DNA of 64,000 nucleotides from the NCBI RefSeq assembly GCF_003946245.1, contig NZ_RHNN01000006.1:62001-126000 (forward strand). Reading direction: 5' to 3'. Position 1 is the first letter of the stretch. Each line of letters starts with the position of its first letter. A program made the position numbers and the translations under genes. Below the pieces are notes generated by a model that did no database searches, had not been told where the DNA came from, and saw only the letters and a program-made list of their open reading frames with translations. This stretch comes from Levilactobacillus cerevisiae. GTDB taxonomy: Bacteria > Bacillota > Bacilli > Lactobacillales > Lactobacillaceae. This document shows, piece by piece, positions 50,197 through 59,036 of the stretch.

Positions 50197-50540
50197 CTTA
50201 AATAATGGCGTCCGGATGCCGCTGCAGGGCTACGGCGTTTTTCAAATCACAGACCTGGACCAATGCGAGCAGGCAGTGGTCGACGCCCTGCATACCGGGT
50301 ATCGGCTGATTGATACGGCCGCGACGTACGGCAACGAAGCGGCGGTCGGCCGGGCCATCAAACGCAGTGGTGTGGCGCGTTCAGACCTCTTCATTTCATC
50401 AAAAGTATGGATTCAAGACGCTGGGTACCAGCGAACCATGGATTCGTTTAACAAGACGCTGGCCAACCTGCAGACGGACTACCTGGACTTGTACCTGATT
50501 CACATGCCTTACGGCGACTAGCAGGGCAGCTGGCGGCCGA
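50183..50540 (+). pseudogene. Aldo/keto reductase, 3'-truncated remnant
   Basis: The first 112 residues of a normal aldo/keto reductase are intact, with [15 protein letters not shown] and LIHMPYGD. The frame stops at 50519-50521; the codons after the stop still read QGSWR, matching the usual GSWR continuation, so the stop replaced a codon and similarity ends about 50537. The remaining two thirds of the gene are gone, and the sequence passes directly into a gene remnant on the other strand. Without the second half of the barrel it should be inactive. Confidence 0.8.
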
Positions 50541-51145
50541 GTTCAGTTCAAAGGGAATCTGGCGTTGGCGAAATTCTCGGTCGAAATTGCCATTTTCAGC
50601 CATGACGGTACCGATGAAGATCAACAAGCTGACCACGATGAGACCCTGTTGCACGGCCAAATTTGGGAGCCAAATACTGCCAATGAACAGCGCCTCACCC
50701 ACGACGTAGGCAATCAAAAACGGCTGGGTCGTGGTGGCGTGTAGCGGGTCGGCAATCATGGTCCGCAGGTAGAGGTACATGTAAATCAATTGGTTAAACG
50801 AGTATGCCAAGATGAACCCGGTATAGTGCCCGGCGAACACGTAGCGGTGACGGCGATCGCCACAATTTGCAAGAGCGCGAAGCAGACGTTTCTGAGGTTA
50901 TTTTTTCCGTGCAGGTCAAAGTACAGGACCATGTTCGTCCAGGTGTTGAAGAAGAACAGGAACAGTACCCAGAACGTGACGAAGCCGTACAGGTTGAAGT
51001 GGGCCGACAAGTTTTCCACGAAACTGTGGATGATGACGACGTAGACCAGGTCCGAGAATAGGTCCAGCCAGGAAATTTTACGGTTAGCGATGGTGTTGGT
51101 AATGGTGCGGGGCGCGCCCCACCAGGATTTATGTTCGGTATGCAA
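50538..51145 (-). pseudogene. LtrA (low temperature requirement A) family protein, frameshifted and truncated
   Basis: The N-terminal part (WWGAPRTITNTIANRKISWLDLFSDLVYVVIIHSF) is typical of LtrA membrane proteins. The frame is lost near 50835-50845: reading passes from AIAVTAT into the frame of VFAGHYTGFILAYSFNQLIYMYLYLRT, which continues to about IPFELN at 50545. There similarity ends at the join with the aldo/keto reductase remnant. Start is TTG 51145 with GGGGGG upstream. Full LtrA proteins are about 370-400 residues, so roughly half is missing. Confidence 0.8.
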
Positions 51146-51362
51146 TTGAAAGCCCCCCCAAAAAGTTTTTAGTATTCGCTAATGATTATACACTTGGTGG
51201 CGCGAAAGTTGGGGCCGAAAGCATGCCTCGGGTGGTCGACGCAGAGCATCCCCTAGGTATACAGGAACTGAATGGCACGGCATGAAGACTAAGCATTTTA
51301 CATTGTGTGGCAACAACCGTATGATAATGGCAACAAATTAAATGAACGAAGGAGATCATCAA

Positions 51363-52310
51363 ATGACACTGACAAATCAACCGAAAATTGCGTTAGGTGC
51401 CTGGGCTTGGGGCGACACACCGGACGGCCAAGTCTTTGGCAATCATTTGACCGCTGCGGACTTAAAGCCAGTCGTGGCCGATGCGATGGCTGCCGGATTA
51501 ACGCTGTGGGACACGGCCTACGCTTACGGGTCCGGGGCTTCCGAAGACAAACTTGGTGAGCTGCTCCAGGACTATCCCCGTGACAGTTACCAGCTCTCCA
51601 CGAAGTTCACGCCCCAGATGGCCGCGGGCGACAGTGACCACGAGGTAGCGGACATGCTCGCGGGCAGTTTGAAACGGTTGCACACGGATTACATCGACAT
51701 CTATTGGATTCACAACCCCGGTGACGTGGAAAAATGGACGCCCCAACTGATTCCATTGGTTAAGAGTGGCCAAATCAAGCGGGTGGGCGTCTCCAACCAC
51801 AACCTCGCGCAGATCAAGCGAGCCAACGAGATTCTGGGTGAGGCCGGCATTCAGATTTCCGCCGTTCAGAACCATTTCAGCCTGTTATACCGGTCATCTG
51901 AAGAAGCCGGCATCATTGACTATTGTCGCGAACATGACATGACGTTCTTTGCCTACATGGTGCTGGAACAGGGCCTGTTGAGCGGCCGGTACAGCGTGGA
52001 CAATCCACTCCCAGCCGACAGCATGCGTGGTCAAATCTACAACCAGGTGCTGCCACAAGTGAGTGCGTTAACCGCTGGCCTGAAGGAAATTGGAGCACGG
52101 CAAAACGCCTCGGCGGCTGAGGTAGCGACGGCTTACGCGATTACCAAGGGCACCACGCCCATCATTGGCGTCACCAAGGCCAAGTATATTCCGAGCGAAG
52201 CCAAGGCGATGGGCTTAACGTTGAGCGCTGCTGAAATCAGTCAATTAGAGGATTTAGCAGCGGCCGCCAACGTTGATACCAAAGGCTCCTGGGAAGCACC
52301 AATGGCTTAA
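51363..52310 (+). CDS. Aldo/keto reductase (YcsN/Tas-like)
   Basis: A 315-residue aldo/keto reductase of the larger type. The tetrad is in LWDTAYAYGSG (Asp, Tyr), STKFTP (Lys) and IYWIHNPG (His); GVSNHNLAQIKRAN and the NADPH-binding ATAYAITKGTTPIIGVTKAKY follow. AAGGAG lies 9 bases before ATG 51363. It may head the run of same-strand genes up to 56300, although a 92-base gap precedes the next gene. Confidence 0.88.
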   Translation: MTLTNQPKIALGAWAWGDTPDGQVFGNHLTAADLKPVVADAMAAGLTLWDTAYAYGSGASEDKLGELLQDYPRDSYQLSTKFTPQMAAGDSDHEVADMLAGSLKRLHTDYIDIYWIHNPGDVEKWTPQLIPLVKSGQIKRVGVSNHNLAQIKRANEILGEAGIQISAVQNHFSLLYRSSEEAGIIDYCREHDMTFFAYMVLEQGLLSGRYSVDNPLPADSMRGQIYNQVLPQVSALTAGLKEIGARQNASAAEVATAYAITKGTTPIIGVTKAKYIPSEAKAMGLTLSAAEISQLEDLAAAANVDTKGSWEAPMA

Positions 52311-52402
52311 ATAAGGTAAGATAAAAACGATATAAAATTACGAGTCATGCAGTTCCTGTGCGATTGTAGCGCTGAACCTGCATTATTTTAGGAGGAATTT
52401 TA

Positions 52403-53044
52403 ATGACAAACGTAATGATTCTTGGCGCTCACGGTGCCATGGCACAAATTTTAACGACCCGTTTGTTAAACGAAACGGATGTGACCTTGACCCTCTTCTT
52501 GCGCAAGGCTTCGCGGCTCTTACCGCTTGCCAGCAATCCCCGGGTGACCTTGGTTGACGGTGACGTCCACGATACGGCGGTGGTCGCCCACGCCATGGCA
52601 GACGCGGATATTGTTTACTCGAACTTGGGTGGAGAGGACCTGGACGCCCAGACCCAAAGCGTGGTTGACGCCATGCAACAGACGGGCAAGCAACGACTGA
52701 TCTACATCAGCTCACTGGGCGCGCATAACGAAGTCACTGGCAAATTCGGCGAGTGGAACGAACAGATGATTGGCGCCTACCTGCCAGCTTTCCGCAAAAC
52801 CAGTGACTTGGTTGAAAAGTCTGGACTAACCTTCACCGAAATTCGGCCAGCCTGGTTGACCGATAACGATGAGGTCGATTACGAAGTTGAGACGGTGGCC
52901 GATGGTTTTAAGGGGACCGAGGTTTCTCGCCAGAGTGTGGCCGACTTTGCCTTTAAAGTGATCAGCGACCCCAGCACTTATGAGAACGTGAGCGTGGGCC
53001 TGGACAAGGCCGGTACCGCCGGTGATAAGCCGAGTTGGTACTAG
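52403..53044 (+). CDS. NAD(P)-binding NmrA/SDR-like protein
   Basis: A 213-residue atypical short-chain dehydrogenase. The nucleotide-binding motif is MILGAHGAMAQILTTRL near the start, and LIYISSLGAHNEV near residue 95 is the usual third strand. There is no YxxxK pair at the expected place, so it may be a sensor or a reductase of the NmrA/YwnB type. AGGAGG precedes the ATG. Its last ten bases and stop precede the amidohydrolase start by 11 bases, so the two are co-transcribed. Confidence 0.82.
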   Translation: MTNVMILGAHGAMAQILTTRLLNETDVTLTLFLRKASRLLPLASNPRVTLVDGDVHDTAVVAHAMADADIVYSNLGGEDLDAQTQSVVDAMQQTGKQRLIYISSLGAHNEVTGKFGEWNEQMIGAYLPAFRKTSDLVEKSGLTFTEIRPAWLTDNDEVDYEVETVADGFKGTEVSRQSVADFAFKVISDPSTYENVSVGLDKAGTAGDKPSWY

Positions 53045-53055
53045 GAGGGCAGCAA

Positions 53056-53967
53056 ATGACAGTCATTGATGTCTTTGCCCACGTCTTACCACCGAAATTT
53101 TTGGCACGAATGGCAGTCATTCATCCGCAAATTATGGATCAGTTTCCTTATATGAAAAACGACCTCTTAACGGACATTGAGCAGCACAAAGCGGCACTTC
53201 CCGCTGACCACCAACAGATTATTTCGGCGGTCAATCTCAATCCCGAGGACTTCGTGGAACCGGAGCAAGCAGCCGAGTTGTGCCGGGAAGCGAATGATGA
53301 ATTGGCTGAAATGGTGCGAGCCAACCGGGACATTTTCCCAGCCGGGGTGGCGATGTTGCCCATGAATAATGTGCCGGCTGCGCTACGGTTGATTGACGAG
53401 CAGGTGGTGGGTAGCGATGCGTTGGTGGGTGTCCAACTGTTCACGCAGGCGCTCGGCCAACCAATTACCGTCGCGGCTTACGAACCGATCTTTGCCAAGC
53501 TGGCGGAAATTGGGGCGCCCGTTTGGCTACATCCCGTCTTCGACACGCACAAGACCGACAACAAATTGACTTTCAGCTGGGAGTACGAGCTGACGCAGGC
53601 CATGAACGACATCGTGGCGGCCAAATATTTCCGCAAATACCCTGGCTTAAAAATTATTGTGCACCATGCCGGAGCGATGGTCCCGTACTTTAGTCAGCGC
53701 ATCAAGTACATTCAGTCCGCCGAAAACTACGCGGATTTCCAAAAGTTTTACGTGGATACCGCAATTCTCGGCAATCCCCAGGCGTTGGCCTTGGCCGTAG
53801 ACTTCTTTGGCAGTGACCACGTGTTGTTCGGCACCGACTCACCGTTCGGGATTCCCCCCGTGGGTCCAACCGCGGTGATTGAACAAGCCGTCAACGACAT
53901 GGCCGTGTCGCCGCAAGTGAAAGCCGGTATTCTCAGTGGCAATTGGCAGGCGTTACAACAGAAATGA
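53056..53967 (+). CDS. Amidohydrolase family protein (ACMSD-like)
   Basis: A 303-residue metal-dependent TIM-barrel enzyme related to aminocarboxymuconate semialdehyde decarboxylase and resorcylate decarboxylases. Later ligands are present: VWLHPVFD near residue 158, IIVHHAGAM near residue 203 and FGTDSPFG near residue 258. The N-terminal metal motif, usually HxH, reads DVFAHVLP, with Phe in place of the first His. Decarboxylation or hydrolysis of a small acid is plausible; the substrate is unknown. ATG 53056 has AGGAGGG upstream. Confidence 0.8.
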   Translation: MTVIDVFAHVLPPKFLARMAVIHPQIMDQFPYMKNDLLTDIEQHKAALPADHQQIISAVNLNPEDFVEPEQAAELCREANDELAEMVRANRDIFPAGVAMLPMNNVPAALRLIDEQVVGSDALVGVQLFTQALGQPITVAAYEPIFAKLAEIGAPVWLHPVFDTHKTDNKLTFSWEYELTQAMNDIVAAKYFRKYPGLKIIVHHAGAMVPYFSQRIKYIQSAENYADFQKFYVDTAILGNPQALALAVDFFGSDHVLFGTDSPFGIPPVGPTAVIEQAVNDMAVSPQVKAGILSGNWQALQQK

Positions 53968-53978
53968 GGGCGCACAAC

Positions 53979-54563
53979 ATGATGACGGAACATGACAAAT
54001 TATTAGCGGGCGAGCCCTACGATTACCGCGACCCGGCGCTTCAGACGATGATTGCCCGTGGCAAGGACCTACTGGCCGTGATTAATCAGCAGCCAGCCAG
54101 TGAACGGCGCGCGGCGGCCTTGCAGGCATTTTTCGGGAAGGTCGGTCAACGGCTGGTCATTAACGGTGCGTTCAGTGCCGTCTATGGCAGCCACATCTCA
54201 GTGGGCGACGACGTGTTCATCAACGGCAATTGTACGTTTCAAGATTCGAATCGCATCACATTGGGCGACCGGGTCATCATTGCCCCGGACGTTAAACTCT
54301 ACTGCGGGGGCCATGCGTTGGATGCGACCCAGCGCTTTGGCGTGCGGCCAGATGGCACTCGTTATCTGGTGACCACGACCAAGCCCATCACCATTGGCAA
54401 CGACGTCTGGATTGGTGGCAACGTGACCGTCATTGGCGGCGTGCACATTGGCAATAACGTGGTGGTTGGCGCTGGCGCGGTCGTCACGAAGGATGTGCCG
54501 GACAACACAGTGGTCGGCGGTGTTCCGGCCCGCGTCATCAAGACGTTGCCGCCATTGGCCTAA
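53979..54563 (+). CDS. Sugar O-acetyltransferase (maltose acetyltransferase type)
   Basis: A 194-residue beta-helix acetyltransferase with a complete Mac domain ([17 protein letters not shown]), catalytic histidine in [13 protein letters not shown] near residue 112, and [29 protein letters not shown]. The start uses GAGGG 9 bases upstream; earlier in-frame codons lie inside the amidohydrolase gene. It is the third paralogue in this window and is embedded in the redox-gene run. Confidence 0.86.
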   Translation: MMTEHDKLLAGEPYDYRDPALQTMIARGKDLLAVINQQPASERRAAALQAFFGKVGQRLVINGAFSAVYGSHISVGDDVFINGNCTFQDSNRITLGDRVIIAPDVKLYCGGHALDATQRFGVRPDGTRYLVTTTKPITIGNDVWIGGNVTVIGGVHIGNNVVVGAGAVVTKDVPDNTVVGGVPARVIKTLPPLA

Positions 54564-54591
54564 CCGAAACGCATGAAGGAGATTGATTAGG

Positions 54592-55260
54592 ATGGCAACA
54601 ACCCCTCTTTTTCGAGCAATTAATTTAACCGTCGCCGAGGAGCAGCGCGACAGCTGCTTGGCGGTGGGCCAACGCAACCTGTTGACGTCGATTCAAAATG
54701 AACCCGGGACGCTGGCCATGTACATGGGTCACGTGGACGCGGCGGGATTGGACAATTGGGTCGTGGAGCTTTACCGTGACCAGAGTAGCTATGAGGTCCA
54801 CGCGAAGTCGCCCCAGTTTGCGGCGTTCCGCGCGGTCGCAAAGGATGCCGTGACCGACCAAATGGTGTTGGAACTGACGCCGGTCTTGCTGGCAGAACAG
54901 CCGACACCCCTGCGACTGGCGGACGGCCACGATCAATTTGTCCAACTGACGACGCTAACGCTTCAGCCAGATCAGGCGGCGGCGTATCAGCAATTGGTGT
55001 TGGCGACCTTACAGCCGGCAGTGGCCAACGAGCCGGGACTCTTGGCGCTAAACGTTGGCCGGTCAACGGCGGATTCGCGGCAGTGGAACGTGGTTGAAAT
55101 TTACCAGGACGCCGCGGCTTATGAGCACCATTGCCAAACGCCGGCGTTTCAACAGTACCAGCGTGAGAGTCAGGCCATGATTCAAGCGGCCCAGGCAACG
55201 GTTCTGGTTGGCGATACGTTGGTCAATCAGGGGAATTTAGCCTATCAGCGTCGCGGATAA
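54592..55260 (+). CDS. Tandem-domain antibiotic biosynthesis monooxygenase-like protein
   Basis: A 222-residue protein with two ABM (dimeric ferredoxin-like) domains. Domain 1 (residues 5-100) has NEPGTLAMYMGHV and YEVHAKSPQFAAF; domain 2 (112-215) has NEPGLLALNVGRS and YEHHCQTPAFQQYQ. Most family members have one domain and dimerise, so this is a fused pair. Members act as cofactor-less oxygenases or heme-handling proteins; here redox protection is a guess. AAGGAG lies 10 bases before ATG 54592. Confidence 0.82.
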   Translation: MATTPLFRAINLTVAEEQRDSCLAVGQRNLLTSIQNEPGTLAMYMGHVDAAGLDNWVVELYRDQSSYEVHAKSPQFAAFRAVAKDAVTDQMVLELTPVLLAEQPTPLRLADGHDQFVQLTTLTLQPDQAAAYQQLVLATLQPAVANEPGLLALNVGRSTADSRQWNVVEIYQDAAAYEHHCQTPAFQQYQRESQAMIQAAQATVLVGDTLVNQGNLAYQRRG

Positions 55261-55292
55261 CGTAGACGCGAACGAACAAAGGACGGTTAACG

Positions 55293-56300
55293 ATGGATTA
55301 CACAAAATTAGGCAATACAGGGTTGGACGTGTCCCGTTTATGCTTGGGCACGATGGGCTTTGGCGACGCGTCGACGGGGATGTTTCCCTGGGCGGTCGAC
55401 GAAGAACAGAGCACGGCGGTCATTCAGCAGGCGCTCGATGCGGGCATCAACTTTTTTGACACCGCCAATATTTACTCCCATGGCGACAGCGAACGCTTCG
55501 TTGGTCGGGCACTGAACAAGCTGGCGGACCGGGATAAGATCGTGCTCGCTACCAAGGTTTTCTTCACGCCGGAGCAGGGGCCCAATTTGGCCGGCCTTTC
55601 CCGCAAGGCCATTTTGTCACAGATTGATCAGAGCTTGGAACGCCTCCAGACAGATTACGTCGACCTCTACATTATTCACCGGTGGGATTACAACACGCCA
55701 ATTGAGGAGACCATGGAAGCCCTGCATGACGTGGTAAAGTCGGGTAAGGCGCGCTACATCGGGGCGTCGGCGATGTTTGCCTGGCAATTTGAAAAGGCCC
55801 AGGCCGTGGCAGAAAAACACGGCTGGACCAAGTTTGTTTCCATGCAGAACCATTTGAACCTGTTGTACCGCGAAGAGGAACGGGAAATGTTGCCGCTGTG
55901 TGCGGACCAGAACATTGCGGTGACCCCGTACAGTCCATTGGCTTCCGGTCGGTTGACCCGGGATTGGGCGGGCGAGACCAAGCGTTACGAAACGGACAAG
56001 GTCGCTCGTTCCAAGTACGACGACAGTAAGCAACTGGACCTGCCCATCATTCAACGGGTTGGTGAGGTAGCTGACAAATACGGCGTGGACCGCGTCCAGG
56101 TGGCGTTGGCCTGGTTACTGCAGAAGCCAACCGTGACGGCCCCCATCATTGGCGCCACGAAGGGCAGTCATTTAATCGGAGCAATCAAGGCGCTGGACCT
56201 ACAGCTGAGCGCTGAAGATGTGCACTACTTAGAAGAACCGTACCTGCCACACGAATTGGTGGGCCCGCTCAAGGCTGATGAGATGAATTATCAACGGTAA
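55293..56300 (+). CDS. Aldo/keto reductase (YhdN/potassium-channel-beta-like)
   Basis: A 335-residue reductase. N-terminal YTKLGNTGLDVSRLCLGTMGFG, catalytic FFDTANIYSHGDSE (Asp, Tyr), LATKVFFTP (Lys) and YIIHRWD (His), followed by ALAWLLQKPTVTAPIIGATKGSH for cofactor binding. It is the last of six same-strand genes and differs from the reductase at 51363, so the two probably have different substrates. A bidirectional terminator follows. Confidence 0.9.
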   Translation: MDYTKLGNTGLDVSRLCLGTMGFGDASTGMFPWAVDEEQSTAVIQQALDAGINFFDTANIYSHGDSERFVGRALNKLADRDKIVLATKVFFTPEQGPNLAGLSRKAILSQIDQSLERLQTDYVDLYIIHRWDYNTPIEETMEALHDVVKSGKARYIGASAMFAWQFEKAQAVAEKHGWTKFVSMQNHLNLLYREEEREMLPLCADQNIAVTPYSPLASGRLTRDWAGETKRYETDKVARSKYDDSKQLDLPIIQRVGEVADKYGVDRVQVALAWLLQKPTVTAPIIGATKGSHLIGAIKALDLQLSAEDVHYLEEPYLPHELVGPLKADEMNYQR

Positions 56301-56311
56301 ACAGGATACCA

Positions 56312-56356
56312 GAAAATTGTCGTACCCGAGTATCTTGGGCACGACAATTTTTTTAC
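56312..56356. terminator. Bidirectional terminator
   Basis: AAAATTGTCGTACCC pairs with GGGCACGACAATTTTTTT, between the reductase and the convergent toxin gene. Confidence 0.85.
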
Positions 56357-56706
56357 AACATTTTAACAACGATTTTTTTCAAATATTCAAGCTGTTCAGT
56401 CGAAATGGTGGCGTCAAGTTCTGAAGCGTTTCTCGCAAGCATATCGTAGCCCAATATTTGCGATAGTATGATGCTTGATGGCCGTTTGGCGAGGATTGGT
56501 AAAAGATAACGACTACGTAGTCGTTTAGATGTAATTGGAAATACGATGGACATACCCTCTCTGTTGTAGGTGTCATTAGACACAACAACGACAGGTCGAC
56601 GAATGTTACCAGTCTGTTGGTTATGGCCACCTTCTTCATGGCCGGCATGTGGTTCGCAGTCTACCCAGTACAGGTGTCCCTGTCTAATCGGTATTTTCTT
56701 TACCAT
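56353..56706 (-). CDS. MazF/PemK-family toxin
   Basis: A 117-residue endoribonuclease toxin. The fold is clear from RQGHLYWVDCEPHAGHEEGG and RRPVVVVSNDTYN near residue 38, then IVFPITSKR and ILSQILGYDM. The conserved Arg and Thr/Ser positions of the MazF active site appear present. It starts inside the antitoxin gene (23-base overlap). The unusual point is its partner, which is of the RelB/DinJ family rather than MazE. Confidence 0.88.
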   Translation of the reverse strand: MVKKIPIRQGHLYWVDCEPHAGHEEGGHNQQTGNIRRPVVVVSNDTYNREGMSIVFPITSKRLRSRYLLPILAKRPSSIILSQILGYDMLARNASELDATISTEQLEYLKKIVVKML

Positions 56707-56953
56707 AATTTCTCCCGTCGTCGGCTAATCCGATGCTTTTGTTGAAGTCAGCGATATCTTTTGGATCATCGTTCCAAATGTCGGGAAATTCAGGCCCCGT
56801 TGGTGTGAAGGGAAGTTTATTCGTTTTCCCGACTTCAACCAAAAACATATTAACGGCGGTGCTTAAGTCGAGGCCCATGCCAGAAACGACCTTAGCAGCG
56901 TGGTCCTTAACGTCTTGATTTAATCGAATAGTTAGTGTCGTATTTTTAGACAT
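56684..56953 (-). CDS. RelB/DinJ-family antitoxin
   Basis: An 89-residue antitoxin with an N-terminal ribbon-helix-helix: TLTIRLNQDVKDHAAKVVSGMGLDLSTAVNMFL, then VGKTNKLPFTP, the DinJ hallmark. The C-terminal tail (FPDIWNDDPKDIADFNKS) should wrap the toxin. It is first in the operon and overlaps the toxin gene. It probably represses the promoter through the short palindrome at 56968-56979. Confidence 0.87.
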   Translation of the reverse strand: MSKNTTLTIRLNQDVKDHAAKVVSGMGLDLSTAVNMFLVEVGKTNKLPFTPTGPEFPDIWNDDPKDIADFNKSIGLADDGRNYGKENTD

Positions 56954-56967
56954 AACACATCACCTCA

Positions 56968-56979
56968 TACAGAACTGTA
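56968..56979. promoter_or_regulatory. Possible antitoxin operator
   Basis: TACAG-AA-CTGTA, 15 bases upstream of the antitoxin start. Confidence 0.4.
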
Positions 56980-57040
56980 ACACATTAAGCCTACGTTGTA
57001 CCACAAATATGCTCTGACGGCGTTAAGCAAATCTGAGGGC

Positions 57041-58792
57041 TTACTTAAACGTCTTATTCGTAAACGACTGCACAGCCCCGGTCTTAGCCTGCTTGTTGAC
57101 GTTGGCGGTTAATTTCACTTCGTCGCCGGCCTCGAGTAGCGCGGCCTTCGGGTAATCGCCCGTGCCGACCGACCAGAGGTAATCGTTGCCCTTGATGGCG
57201 AACAGAACGCTCTGGCTACTACCGTTGGGCACGATGGCAACCCGGGAGACGATACCGCTGACCTTGGTCAATTTCGTGGCCGTGGAACTGGCAGTGGATC
57301 CCGCCGCGGCGAGTTGCACGCGGTACTGGTCCAACGCCTGGGCGGCCGTGGTGGCGTAGGCCTTCACGCTTTGGTCGGCCGCCTTGATGTAGGCGTAGCT
57401 ACGGAAGGCACCAGTGGAATCGAGCAGGGAAACAATCCAGGTCGGCGTGCCATCAATGTTGTACATAATGGGCATCGTGGCCGACCATTTCTGGGCAACG
57501 TATTCCTTCTCGGCAATCTTCTTGGCCCCGGTACTGTCCATGACCCCGATATTTTTTCCGGTGTAGTAAGTCAGCGTCCCGGTCCGCGCGTTGATCATGG
57601 AGTAACCCATGGTCGAATCGGCGCTGGTCTTGGGCGAGGTGAAGTCGTTGAAGTAGGAAATATTACCGTTTTTATCAGCGACGGGTGTCACGCCGTCTTC
57701 GGTCCCGTTGTCGTTGGGCAGCTTGACGCCGGTCTTGTTAAAGTAGGCGTTAAAGAAGCCATTGCCGTAGCGGCCGAAAATCTCATTCATTTCCGCAGCG
57801 GTTGACGAGGCAATCGATTCATTAATAAATGCGGGGGCACCGGCCGCCGTGTACAGCTTGGTGGCGCCGGTCTTGGCGTTTAACACGACCACGTGGAGGC
57901 TACGGTAGTTGATCCGTCTTGAGACACCGCGGGCTTTGTAGACGGTTTGGATGAAGAAGGGTTCACCCTGATCGTTGACTTCGAGTTGGGGTTGGCCTTC
58001 CTGCACCCAGCTGGGGAAACGGTTATAGATGACCCGTTGTGCGTCGTCGAACAGGTAGGCGCTCGGGGTGTATTTCATGGACTGCTTCACGAAACGCGGT
58101 TCGGCGTTGACGTTGGTCGCGTCGATGATAAAGTAGCCCGGCGTGTTGCGCGCCCGTTGCCAGCGCCAGAAACCGTCGAACTCGACCGGCGCAATGTAGA
58201 CGGTCTTGCCCTTGACGACCTGAGTCTGGAGGTCGCCCAGCTTGTAGTAAGACGTGTTGGGCACCGTGCTCATGGCCTTGTTCATCTTGTTACGCACAGT
58301 CTTGGGTGAAATGGCGATGGGCGTGGCGTTCTTGTCCAGCAGTGGCGCGGTTTCAACCGTCTTGATGCGTAAAGAATTGTAGACGGCCTTGACGCCAAAA
58401 CGCGTTTGTAAGGAGCCAAACAGACCGAGGACGACCAAGAGTGCTAGGACGCCAGCCGCAAGCTTGGTACCAAAATTAATGCGGGGCAGGCGGAAGTTGA
58501 AGCGTTCCTCAAAGAGGTTGCGCGGGCGTTTTCCTTTGCGCTCGACTTCGACTTTGGGCTGCGGACTACTGATTAATAGTAGGGGCAGGTAAAGGATGCC
58601 GTAAATCAAATTCATGCTGATTAGGCTGGCTGGCGTTTTGCTGGGGAGTGAGCTGAAAACGATGCCCAGCGCAACTAAGTAAAAGATAACGTAAGTGCTG
58701 ACGAGTAACTGCCAGCGGTTGGGGCGTTGGATGCAGGCCAGAACGGTCATGCCCAACGCGGTCAGGGTACCAAATAAGGCGACTAAAAGCAT
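57041..58792 (-). CDS. Large membrane-anchored protein of unknown function
   Basis: A 583-residue protein I do not assign. Helices lie near residues 3-20, 28-48, 58-77 and 108-128; the remaining ~450 residues are hydrophilic and probably extracellular. In that part FDGFWRWQRARNTPGYFIIDATN and YRSLHVVVLNAKTGATKLYT suggest repeated beta-rich domains, and a Ser/Thr/Ala-rich linker (GSTASSTATK) precedes a final OB-like domain of about 75 residues. Similar lactobacillus proteins are sometimes labelled cell-shape determining, without proof. AAAGGAG precedes the ATG. Confidence 0.7.
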   Translation of the reverse strand: MLLVALFGTLTALGMTVLACIQRPNRWQLLVSTYVIFYLVALGIVFSSLPSKTPASLISMNLIYGILYLPLLLISSPQPKVEVERKGKRPRNLFEERFNFRLPRINFGTKLAAGVLALLVVLGLFGSLQTRFGVKAVYNSLRIKTVETAPLLDKNATPIAISPKTVRNKMNKAMSTVPNTSYYKLGDLQTQVVKGKTVYIAPVEFDGFWRWQRARNTPGYFIIDATNVNAEPRFVKQSMKYTPSAYLFDDAQRVIYNRFPSWVQEGQPQLEVNDQGEPFFIQTVYKARGVSRRINYRSLHVVVLNAKTGATKLYTAAGAPAFINESIASSTAAEMNEIFGRYGNGFFNAYFNKTGVKLPNDNGTEDGVTPVADKNGNISYFNDFTSPKTSADSTMGYSMINARTGTLTYYTGKNIGVMDSTGAKKIAEKEYVAQKWSATMPIMYNIDGTPTWIVSLLDSTGAFRSYAYIKAADQSVKAYATTAAQALDQYRVQLAAAGSTASSTATKLTKVSGIVSRVAIVPNGSSQSVLFAIKGNDYLWSVGTGDYPKAALLEAGDEVKLTANVNKQAKTGAVQSFTNKTFK

Positions 58793-58993
58793 AGGTGAAC
58801 TCCTTTTATGTATGGCTGAGGGATGGTGCGTGCTTCTCTAGTTTACCGTAGTTAGTGGGCGGGGGATAGGGGAACAGCGGGATTGGTGGTTGAAGACTAA
58901 AACGGGGAATGATTGAGAGCGTAGATAATATATGAAAATGTGATGATCGTTGTAAAAAAGAGCGAATAGTATATAATTATTGAAAATTCGTGA

Positions 58994-59020
58994 CATTTAG
59001 TGTTAAAATAACGTTAAATG
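58994..59020. promoter_or_regulatory. Inverted repeat upstream of dinJ
   Basis: CATTTAGTGTTA (58994-59005) and TAACGTTAAATG (59009-59020) are complementary with two G-U-type differences. The site sits between a TATAAT at 58972 and the antitoxin start, where RelB/DinJ proteins bind. No other feature is seen in 58793-58970. Confidence 0.55.
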
Positions 59021-59036
59021 AAGTGGAGATGATTTG

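Noticed and set aside
51246-51262. Attachment-site-like sequence near the LtrA start
   Set aside because: No tRNA, no integrase next to it, and no repeat of the sequence at another end was found.
54620-55198. 192-codon minus-strand frame opposite the ABM gene
   Set aside because: The Pro/Arg-rich translation is a GC-rich shadow of the well-supported plus-strand gene.
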